Source: Phanerochaete sordida (lineage: Eukaryota > Basidiomycota > Agaricomycetes > Polyporales > Phanerochaetaceae). Taken from it: a DNA stretch of 64,000 nt. The position numbers and the translations under genes are program-made. Location: assembly GCA_019973155.2 (NCBI GenBank), contig BPQB01000011.1, positions 372,001 through 436,000 on the forward strand, in the 5' to 3' direction. Numbering within the stretch: position 1 is the stretch's first letter; every line of letters starts with the position of its first letter. Of the stretch, positions 22,665 to 32,163 are shown in pieces. Below the pieces are notes generated by a model. It made no database searches, was not told the origin of the DNA, and saw only the letters and a list, made by a program, of their open reading frames with translations.

Positions 22665-23793
22665 AATGTTGTCTCTGCCCGCCGAGCGCACGTCGCAGAC
22701 TGGATCGCCAGGCATGCAGAAATGGCTCATTTTGCTTCAGGCAGAGCATGCAGATCCATCTCCTCACTCACATGATCTGCAAGTCAGCGGACTCCCTAAG
22801 ACGTGGCTAGACTCTTTCTAGTATTGCAGCCATTCGATCTTGCAGACGATCTCAAACGCGGTTGCTAGATTTATCACAGGGTGCTCAGTGGTCGTTAGCT
22901 CTCGTCCAAACGTTTCTCACTGTGGCTACGAACTATCCTCAAATAGCACACAGCGGAGTGACCCAGTTCAGTGGACAATCGTCGTTGCGATGATCCTCTT
23001 TTTGCAGGAAGAAATCACACAGACCTCTCCCTAAAGGACGTCATATCTCCGGACCTCCATACTGCTCATCTGCAGCCATCAGGACAATGCGGGGCATGTG
23101 GAAGACATGAGGCTCGTCGTCGTTCCGCATAGACTTCCGTTTGTTCTACTTGTCGCGCCAACGCTCGGCAACGTTCAGTGGCAAACGATTCCGAGCCTCC
23201 TGCCGAACGTTATCGACAAAGGGCGCTGTTTCTTCAGCCTCGGCGCACGTAGAGCGAGATGACATGCCAAAAGACAGGGAGATAGACAAAGCACATATGA
23301 GCCAGATGTCTGCCAGAAGATTGGCAGATTTGCTTCCGCACCGCCACACTCCGCCTCGGTACCTCACGCAAGTAGGCCGGATCGGGGGAGGCATCCTGAG
23401 AGAGCCGTGCTGTACAAAGACATCAGATAATCGTCTGCAGCGTGGCCAGGGTCTGTGGTCGTCAACCACGCCCGATCATTCAAATGCAGCTCTGCATCAC
23501 TCCGACCAGAACCACGATGCAGAGGAAGGTCGCCCTCAGCGCGCTCGCTGCTCTGCATTGCATCCATCCTGACGACACCCGTTGTACTCAGCTTTAGGTC
23601 CTAGCAGGCTCATATCTCAGCCCGAATTGTATTGTCTGGCATATTTGGGTTGGACCACAGCGGCCCACGCTGCGCTTTTGACGCCACTGGTTTTTGCTGA
23701 AAACGGAACGTGACGACCAAAGGTCAAAGGTACGCCGCTGGTGATCTTGCCCTGTAGGATAAAGGGAGCCGCGCACCCTTTCTCACTCCCAAC

Positions 23794-24942
23794 ATGTCTC
23801 ACTCAGACCCCCACCACCTCTCTGCGCCGGCCATGGATTGCCCAATCTTGGTCTGGATGCTCTCCTACAATCGGCCGATGACCCAAGAGGTGAGCTTATG
23901 CGCGCGTGGTACGCCACAGTGCCATCCAAAAAACTGACTCGCGTCCACAGGAGTACGATAAGTGCTACCGGGTCATCCAGACGTGCGTTCCCCATGTTCA
24001 AATTCCCTACGCGCCACAGTCGCACGAGTCGATACGTACGTGGCACATCGTGCAGCACAGACATCGCAGGGCCACTCACGCCACACCAACAGGACAAATC
24101 GTGGCGCAGATGCTTCCGCTGCTCATGATGCGGCACCGCCGCATCCCGCGTGCGAAGTGGAAGGACAACTCGAACCAGAACGGAAAGCGCTGGATCGAGC
24201 AGGTCGGTCTCGCGCTCCCCGCCACCGTGCCGCCTGCGCCGTTCTACGTGCCGCTCACACAGCTGCCTCTGCAGGAGACTGACAACCCGATGAATCCGAC
24301 GCACAGGCTGAAGGCGATGATTGGGTACCACCTCGCCTACGAAGACCGTCTCGTCGGCATGGTCATGACCCAGGGCCGCCAGCGCGAAGTCGTCAACCTG
24401 GGCCTTGGGCTAAAGCAGCTCTGCACGAGCTCAGCGGAAACATCGATCCCCGTCTGGGCAGAGTCGCAGTACCACAAGGTACGCGGGCCACAGTTTTTTC
24501 TGCGCTGGGGGGCAGTCGCTAACACATAGGCGCCCAGCTGACGCCGCTCGAGATCTCGTTCATCCTGCCACAGGAGAAGCCCGAGGTGGTCCTGCGCCGG
24601 CTCTGCCTCATCCTCGCGCTCAAACAGGCGTACATCAAGGCCATCGGGCAGCCCATCGGCTTCGACTGGTCGCGCCTCGAGTTCAACCTTCCCGGCGAGA
24701 CTGCGCGCGGAGACGGGTACCCGCTCCAGGGCTGGGAGTTTCGCATGTGGACGTCGAACATCGCCGTGCTCCACGACAACGGCGAGGTGGAGGAGCAGAC
24801 ATATCAGTGCGCAACTGCCTTCTTCCGCGGCACCGCCGAGAGCAAGTTTATCTGGCAGAAGGATAAGAAGGACCTCGAAGGTTGGGTGCAGTATCTGAAC
24901 GTCGACCAGCTCATCACGGTGCTGCCAAAGTTGACTGATTAA
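23794..24942 (+). CDS. 4'-phosphopantetheinyl-transferase-like protein with degenerate active site
   Basis: Resembles Sfp/Lys5-type PPTases of Agaricomycetes: LVWMLSYNRPMTQEEYDKCY at the N-terminus, AQMLPLLMMRHRRIPRAKW, LAYEDRLVGMVMTQGRQRE, LTPLEISFILP, then LALKQAYIKAIGQPIGFDWS and RLEFNLPGE. In active members the Mg-binding residues are Asp in a V-G-V-D-V context and Glu in W-x-x-K-E-A-Y-x-K. Here the matching positions read LGLGLKQL (Gly for Asp, about 24405) and LALKQAYIK (Gln for Glu, about 24625). Ends NIDQ-like YLNVDQLITVLPKLTD. An intron at about 23892-23950 is clear and another precedes 24538; splicing between 23980 and 24095 is ambiguous because the frame also stays open without splicing. 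Active phosphopantetheinylation is doubtful. Confidence 0.7.
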
Positions 24943-25213
24943 GCCAAGTCCCCCAAGTCCAAAATTGTACAAAATGCTTCCCTCCTCTTCTCTCATGTCC
25001 TGGCCATCGACATTATTCCTCGACGTTCGTCATTTGCATAGTTTAGTCGCTAGGTCTTGCTTCCACATAGATCACTTACACAAGGTTATGTCAAGCGAAT
25101 ACACACAACGTTATCATCCGGAGTGGACATGACAGTAAATTACGAATAGAATACACATCCATGTGAAGACATCTCTAAATGGAACAAACAAACACTCTAC
25201 ATTCTAGCCTCTA
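24943..25213. other. Convergent intergenic gap
   Basis: 271 bp of AT-richer sequence between two stop codons, holding the 3' UTRs of the PPTase-like and sugar transporter genes. No gene seen. Confidence 0.6.
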
Positions 25214-27203
25214 CTATGAGTCTATCTTCTCGTCGACGTCGCGCACTTCGGAGTGCGGCGTGCGGTGCTTCATGTTGCCGACGTGCTCGAGCTCCGCGCG
25301 CTCGGCCTTGAGGCGCGCGAAGTGCTTTTCCTCGTCCCAGACCCACGGGCTCTTGCTCGCGAAGAGAAGGTCCATCTCCTCCAGCGTCCGGTTCGCCGTC
25401 TCGGGGTACAGCGCCCACACCATCGGGATCGCGAGGAAGTTGATCGCGCCGAAGATGTGCAGGGTGTTCTCGCCGATGTGCGAGAACATGACCGGGTTCA
25501 GGAGTGTGAGCCATCTGCGCGGCGGAGTCAGCACTGAGCCTTTACATGTTTGACGAGACGAAGACGCACCCGTTGCCAATCGACCAGCCGAACACGCCGA
25601 ACGCGTTGCCCTTGGCGCGCACCTCGAGCGGGAAGGTCTCGGTGGGGTACACCCACGGGATGGTGAGCCACGTCGCGCCGAAGATGAAGGTGTAGGTGAA
25701 GACGAAGAACGCCGCGGCGCCGCCGTACTGCGCGGCCTTGTCGGGGTTGTCCTTGAGCAAACGCGCGAAGGCACCCGCGAGGATGAGCGAGATGCCCTGG
25801 CCGATGGCGCCCCAGTAGAGACCGACGCGGCGACCCCAGCGGTCGATGGTCACGACGGCCATGAGCGTGCTAATCATGTACGTGATCTGCGAGCGACGTC
25901 AGTAAGGGGGCTACACATGCAGCCAGAGCAGCACGTACATCGTTGAGACCGCTCATCCACTGGCTCTTGCGCGCCGAGTAGCCCGCCTCGGCGAAGATCG
26001 TGGGTGCGTAGACCGTGATCGCGGCGATGCCGACCCACTCCTGGACAATCTGGAGCCAAATCGAGAGCTGGACGCGCCGCGCGATGTGCAGGTCGCCGTC
26101 GTCGTGCAGGCCGAAGAACATCGAGACGTAGGAGTTCCGCTTCGAGTGTTCCTGCTCGAGCGAGACGGCAGCGACGATGTCCTCGTACTCCGCCGTGGCG
26201 ACAGGGTCCTCGGGGTCACCCGTCTCGCTGCGCAGCATGCCCAGGATCGTGCGTGCCTCTTCGCCGCGGCCCATCTTCAGCAGCCAACGCGGCGACTCAG
26301 GCATCATGGGAAGGCATGCGAGGAAGGCGAAGACGGGAAGGATTTGGAAGGCGATGGGGAACTATGGCACGAGTTAGCTAAGGACATAGAAAGCAAGGTC
26401 ATTTGCTTACCCTCCAGCGAATTTGCGTGTTACCGTCGCCTACGAAGCCAAGACCGAACTCCATCCAATACGCGACGACGACTCCGAAGATGTTCAGGGT
26501 GAACTCGCTGGCAATGAAGGCGCCTCGCGATGTATGCGTCGCGACTTCGGCGGACCAGACGGGGACAACAGCATTCAAGCAACCAGTACCGATACCGTTG
26601 ATGACACGCGCGCACAGCATCCTAGGGGAGGAGGTTAGCCTGAGATGAAAGAAGCCTTGCCGCGGCGGGACGCACCATGCAGCGTTCTGCGCAGAGCACT
26701 GGAGCGCGGCTCCAATGCACACCCAAGCTGCGGCCAGCATCATACTGCGCTTGCGTCCGATCCTATAGCAACGTCAGCACGCCGAACTCTGAAGAGAATG
26801 CGAAGCGAGCACACCTGTCGCCAGCGATACCCCCCATAAGGGATCCGACGAGAGTTCCGAGATAATATATACTGACGATGCCTCCTTGCTTGGTCGGCTT
26901 CGTTATAGTAGCAACATATCCTTCCGAAGGACCGGCATACCTGAGCGAATAAGGTTAGGACAGGCTGAAAGCGTTGTGGAGCTAGCGCGGACTCACGTAG
27001 CGTAGCCAATATCCATAGTCGTAACATAGTCTGGGGACGTATTCACTCCGCCCATGACGCCCTGGTCATAGCCGAAGCTGTGCGGGGAAGGTTTGAGCAC
27101 GTTGAAGGGACGTTCAGGACGGCGCAGGGACTCACAAGAAGATGGCTAAGCCGGCGACAAGATTGATGGTATAGTACAACTTTCGTCCACATAACGGTGC
27201 CAT
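25214..27203 (-). CDS. MFS sugar transporter (sugar porter family)
   Basis: Plasma-membrane proton-coupled or facilitated sugar carrier of the major facilitator superfamily, about 515 residues and twelve helices. Start MAPLCGRKLYYTINLVAGLA. Family signatures: FGYDQGVMGGVNTSPDYV near 27040, GRKRSMMLAAAWVCIGAALQ, RVINGIGTGCLNAVVPVWSA, PESPRWLLKMGRGEEART (central loop), QEWVGIAAITVYAPTIFAEA, DRWGRRVGLYWGAIGQGISL and PETANRTLEEMD at the end of helix 12. The PET motif has Asn-Arg where many members have Gly-Arg. Hydrophilic C-terminus ending RDVDEKIDS. At least seven introns. The exact sugar cannot be read from sequence. Confidence 0.9.
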
Positions 27204-27280
27204 CTTGGCTGTCGTGCTCGTCGCTCAGGGTCGTGAATGGGCCGGAGAGTGCGGAGGACGCAAGTGGGGCTCCACTCGCC

Positions 27281-27286
27281 TTTATA
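27281..27286 (-). promoter_or_regulatory. TATA box of sugar transporter
   Basis: Minus-strand TATAAA 78-83 bp upstream of the start codon at 27203; a good match to a core promoter TATA element. Confidence 0.5.
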
Positions 27287-28015
27287 CCCTCGGCGGGTCC
27301 GCTCGTCGCTTGTTCCGCTCGCATGCCTGTCGGGCAGTAATAATCGACGGGCTTCGGCTTCGCAGGCAGGAAAAGCAGTCTTGTGATCCTGGGGTGCGAG
27401 CCCAACGGCATCGCAGAGATCGCTGCAGGCTCATGACGCGCAGGGCACGGTTCCGGCGGACCGACAGAGAGGGTGGAGATGATGGCTTGATGGCCATGTC
27501 TTGGCGCGTGGTTCAAGGTATGGCCGATGATTCGTCCTTCGGGCGACGCGACGCGCCCGTTTTGATAGACACGGCAGCCTTCTGGCGCTGTCCTTTCCGC
27601 AAGTTCCGCTCGAGGCCTGCGAACGCAGACGGTGAGCGTGGAGTTTACGTAGAATCGTCTCGGGCACCTTGAGCTCGCCTCTGGGCCGATTCCCATGCGA
27701 AGGAGAGCTTGTGAAGGCGGAGAAATGCAGCGGTAGCCGTCGGGGGTCGCCTTCGTGGCGCCGCCGCCACCGACGCAATGAGGCGCTTAGGGCGGTAAAA
27801 ATTGCGGGGAAGGAACATTGTGCCCGCATCGTCCTCCACAGCCGCGGACCTCAGGCATAACCAGTCTCCCAGCAAAAATACCTTCCATGCCGCACTCCGA
27901 AGCAGCCCTATTGTCAGCACGACGTGGTGCAGTTGTACTCGAAGACCGTCGTCGCGTGCCGTCGCGAGGCGGGTCAGACATGCCGCGCCGACGGCAAGCA
28001 AGGCGGGTCGGTATG

Positions 28016-28035
28016 CCCCGGTTTATTTTCCGGGG
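28016..28035. promoter_or_regulatory. CCCCGG-N8-CCGGGG palindrome (possible zinc-cluster site)
   Basis: Perfect 6-bp inverted repeat around an AT-only 8-bp spacer (TTTATTTT). It contains CGG-N8-CCG, the inverted-triplet form bound by Zn(II)2Cys6 dimers. It lies about 810 bp upstream of the sugar transporter start. Function is inferred. Confidence 0.4.
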
Positions 28036-28412
28036 CGCTGAGCGTCGGGTGAGTGGCTCGGATCGGAGACCCTCAAATGTAGACTCATCTAAGGTTACGG
28101 CAGAATACTTGAATTTGACTTGGACTGCGCACTGACGATGACGGAGGCGGGGGCGGGAGAGTAAACCAAACTGCCCTGCCGGCGTCGGGAGGCGGGTGCG
28201 GACAGGGCGCAACTTAGCGGGACGTGCCTGGCATGTGGGGCGGTCATGCCCTCCGTCGTGCCTGCGTTATCCCGCAAGTGCCTGAGCAACGTCCGACGTC
28301 GTCCGAAACAGCACTCAGCAAGACGAGAAGGTATACCGTGAGTGTGCTATGCGTGTCGTTGGGAAACCTCTCAGTGCTCCAGTAAATACACGATAATCAT
28401 TGGCGATAGTGC

Positions 28413-29202
28413 TTATCCTTGGTATTTGTAGTACACTGTGAGCGCGACGTGCTTGATGGTGTGTTCGCTCTGACTCTCGCGGAGAGCGGCCGCCGCGTCA
28501 ACGATGACCTTCTCGTCGTTCAACGCCTTGAGGTGGATCTAACCAGGACATGTGAGCCACAGTCCGCGTATAACGCAAGGCACGTACCTCAACGCTGTCC
28601 CAGCCCGTCAGCATAACATACTCATCGCGCTCGACAAGCTTGCCGTATGCGCCCCCATGAGCACCCTGGACGTGGCGTACGCCGGTAGTAATTTGATCGA
28701 GGTTTGGCTGAACGTCTTTGAAGGAGCGGCCGGCACCGAGCTTATAAATGTGCACGAAGCTCGTGACGGGTGCGTTCAGTGCACTTGCAGGCGACGCGCT
28801 CAGTGGCACGTGGAACATATTCAGCACGTGCAGCGACCCGCCCTCGACGCAGGGTTTCAGCACTTCCTGTAGCTGGGGGTAGATGACCTTGTCGTTGATC
28901 AGCTCGTAGTGCGCCTCGACCGACTCCCAAACTTAGGGGTAAGTGAGATTAGACTGAGTATATGCGGTGCGAACTGGGACTCACCAACGACCAGATACAA
29001 TGTCTTCTTGTCTTCGCGCTGAATGCCATGATACACTCTGCGGCCCAGGTAAACAAGAGTGCCCACCAAATCCATGCTGCGAGACTCACCCTAGACAACC
29101 CTTCGCGTTCTTCGTGTACTCGCAGAGGCCATTCAGGAGACTAGGGTCCTTGCGGTACGCCTCCGACGAGGGTATGTATACGATTTCGACCACGGGTGCC
29201 AT
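28413..29202 (-). CDS. Two-repeat dimeric alpha/beta-barrel (ABM-like) protein
   Basis: Four exons give about 210 residues. Two ferredoxin-like halves are visible: MAPVVEIVYIPSSEAYRKDP, GLCEYTKNAKGCLGVYHGIQ and EDKKTLYLVVVWESVEAHYE, then APVTSFVHIYKLGAGRSFKD, VQPNLDQITTGVRHVQGAHG and YVMLTGWDSVEIHLKALND. The pattern of a beta strand, a helix and a W-x-S-V-E motif in each half fits the antibiotic-biosynthesis-monooxygenase/EthD fold. Members are small cytosolic oxygenases, stress proteins or orphans. No cofactor motif is visible, so the activity is unknown. Ends LTVYYKYQG. Confidence 0.72.
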
Positions 29203-32163
29203 CTTCGAGTTGTTGCGGTTGAGCCTGTACGTCCGGGGTCGAGACCGTCGTGGATAGCTCATCAAAATCGAAGACGAGCACGCACCTTTATACGGCCCCG
29301 CCGCGTACCAGGCCCCTGTGCGGCGGGTCGCTCAGCTGACGGACGACCCCCGCGCGACATAGGAGGTGAGACACGTCGCACGGGCTGCCTCGCTATGCGC
29401 TGGATGCGCTGAACTCCCCTGTCACCCGTGACCCAGCTGTGCAGTCATACGGTGCCCGACTACGGCGTATTTGCGTTCTGCGTTCGGTGTTTGGTCCCTC
29501 GGTATTCACCCGCCTTGCGGGGGCTGGTTGGTGAGCAGCGGCGGGGGAGCCGCGGTTCCGGTGCGCCTACGATTGTGGAAACCACCGCGCTGAACGATCG
29601 CACCTACGAGCAATGCGGGGAAACGGGAACCGGAGAGGAAAGCTGCCTTCCTCGGCTTCAGCTCAGCTGCCGCGCAGCACGTTCGCAGGCAAATGACGTC
29701 TCTGGCGCAAAAGCTGCATTCGTCAACGGGCACGAGAGGATGATACGCGACGTTCTCCGTATGCATACAGCCACAGGGACGAACGAACCAGCGGTCAGCT
29801 GGCTGCGTCCGCGAGGAAGACGGAACACGCCTAAGCGATGGGGCGGAGAAGCCGGCGAGTTGCAGGAAGTGGCAAGCGGGAGAGGCCATGCCTCAGGTAA
29901 AGTGGACAAGGGTGGAGGCGGAAATGAATGCATCCCGCGGTAACTTTGGAGCCCTGGCAGGGACAAAGCATGAGCGGGACTGGCATTGAAGAAGCCGAAC
30001 ATAGATCTCCGTTGAACTCTGGGATGAGCGGCGCCTTCAGTGTTGTGGTCCCTCGGTGAGTCGCATCGCAGCCGACGGGAAGCAGGGAAAGCGGCGAGTC
30101 GAGAGTGTCGGAGGGCCTGGAGTTGGGATCTGTTGCTGCAGGCACAGGGGGTGCTACGTGCGACTTTGTAGAGCAAAATCGGTATATGCATTGTGCCAAG
30201 ACAGATGCACGACTCTGGGATGTCAAATACTGGCAGGGGCGGGAAGGAGGTCGAGTGAAAGATGCTGGCGGGATAAGCAATCAAGTCAACAAGCTCTACT
30301 TACCCGTGTGAAGGAGCTTTGTCCAAGCTTTGTCGAAAGTAAGCGGGCGGTAAAGGAAATGATAAGGATGTTGACTTACCAAGTAAGTAAAGCTATTTTA
30401 CCACCGGCTTCGCGTGCTGACCTGCCCTAAATTTGCCGCGTTTTCTTCCGGATTTTCATCTCGGCTGCGACTGGCCTCGACTCTCTCTTTCTCTGTTTCC
30501 TTGCCGTTTGTAGGTTTGCTCGAAGCGTTGTGCAGTGCTCACAGCTTGCCATTGACGACTTCCCGGGATCGTAGTAAGAGGTACGCGTTCCTCTCTCCTT
30601 CCCTTCCCGTATCTCGCTTCGCCCAGACGAAGCCAATATCGCTATGATGAGACCTATCATTCAGTTATCCCTGTCTTAAGCATGATACATGCATAATGTC
30701 GAGACCGTCTTTACCACATTCTGACGCCATAATCCTCCTCCGGGATCGTCTCTTTCTCCAAGAGGAACTCGAACGCTGACGAAATGCTCTTCCTATAGAT
30801 ACAACCGCAAGCCGAACTGCTCTGCCGGGAACGCCGTAGCCGTTCGCGTGCAGCGCTGTGCACACGTTGTACGTATAGTACGATGATGTCTGTAGTCCAC
30901 CTGTATACATCGGCTCGTCGCCAATCTATTGTTCCCCACCGCCACACTCCAGCCTGCTAGGGTCTACATTCCATCGTCTGCACGCTCTCACAACTCTGTC
31001 ATCGCATGACACCCGGCGCGCACCCACGCAGGCGAGCTGTGCCTCACGCGGCCGGGGAGCCACTCCGGGGTGCAAGGGTCCCCAGGATGCCCGCGTCACG
31101 CCCTGGCCGCGAATGGACGGGCGACGATACCGCACTGCCGAGCCTCTCGCTATATGAAGCCGCTTCGCGGGGGGCGTGCTGGTGCGCGCCCACGCGGTGG
31201 GGCACCGCAGCGCGTTATCGCAATAGACTCGGTCACATTGCGCCTGCGAACGTTCCTTGGCCCTCGTCGACGCAGCGTCCAGGAGCGCCGGGCCAATGGA
31301 CGACCTGTGGCGCAATACTAGGCCTCTACACCGCGTCGCACGCCGAACTCTAACCTTGCCGTTGAATGCCAGACCTGGCGAAGGGCAGGTCAAAGTCGCT
31401 TCGGACTTCCGCCCGCATCATGGGCCTCGGTGCCAGTGAACCTTCGGCCAATCTCCTCTGCGACCTTGGCCCGCGCTGACCGTAAACTTACGTCTGTCCC
31501 GAGAACCTTCACGTCCACCATAGCACAGAAGCGCGCTCGTCACCAATGATATGTCGAGCTAGTTGTGTGCGTTGAATGTGTATCGGCCTGGAAGCCAGGG
31601 AAGCGCCTCGGTAGCAGAAAATGCGATCGCACAAGGTACTTACTCAGGAGCGCGACGAAGCCTCGTAGTCAATCGTAGTAAAACAAGTTCCATTGGTTTT
31701 GAGGGTATGGAGAGCACAAGAATAAGTGAACTCTTAAGAACTACGTTAACATTACTGCAGCCCACATTTAAATATCTACCGTTTTGGGGCTTGATAGCGA
31801 AGCCCTTCGCTTGGTGTCATGATACAGGTGTGTAGGAAGAAGCACGGGAGAAGAGACGGGGAAGAGGAGGGAACACCTATGGATATATGTGGGCGGGAGA
31901 TAACGTGGTGCGAGAGAGGAGACAAGAGGCGAGAAGAGGAAGAAGGAAATGCTGGAGATTGTTGCGACGACGACGGAGGGGAAAGTGGAAGATGCGATGC
32001 AGAGTGTGACGACGGACGGTCTAAGCAGGAACCGCGACGAAAACTATTGCTACGATGAACACCCAGAGTACTGTGCGAAAGCTAGACGACGATCGTCCGT
32101 GAGCAGAAGAGAGTCCGAGCGAGGGAGGAAATCCGTGAGAACGTCGAGCCGCGACGCCGACGC
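29203..32163. other. 3-kb gene-poor region
   Basis: It lies between the ABM-like start and the GATA factor stop. Open frames up to about 200 codons exist on both strands (29658-30284 minus, 29428-29943 plus, 30926-31393 minus) without recognisable domains or splice-joined partners. At 31835-31990 the plus strand is purine-rich, so the GATA factor transcript would carry a pyrimidine-rich 3' UTR there. Nothing else that I can support. Confidence 0.45.
29287..29292 (-). promoter_or_regulatory. TATA box of the ABM-like gene
   Basis: Minus-strand TATAAA 85-90 bp upstream of the start codon at 29202, the same spacing as for the sugar transporter. Confidence 0.45.

Larger units (their letters stand above)
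22248..23793. other. Divergent 1.5-kb intergenic region with GTGAC cluster
   Basis: It lies between acyl-CoA oxidase (minus) and the PPTase-like gene (plus), whose starts diverge. Open frames near 23141-23572 (plus) and 23146-23469 (minus) have no recognisable domain. The notable content is the run of GTGAC/GTCAC sites listed separately. I see no gene. Confidence 0.5.
27204..28412. other. Intergenic region upstream of the sugar transporter
   Basis: 1.2 kb between the transporter start and the stop of the ABM-type gene. Open frames on both strands (for example 27205-27672 plus, 27043-27696 minus, 27787-28212 minus) are Arg/Pro/Ser-rich with no domain and overlap one another, as expected for GC-rich noncoding DNA. 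It contains the palindrome at 28016-28035. Confidence 0.5.

Noticed and set aside
23141..23572. 143-codon plus-strand and overlapping 107-codon minus-strand frames
   Set aside because: Mutually overlapping, no domain, located in a divergent promoter region.
29428..31393. Possible small genes between the ABM-like and GATA genes
   Set aside because: Open frames on both strands lack domains, typical intron signals and continuity; not enough to call a gene.
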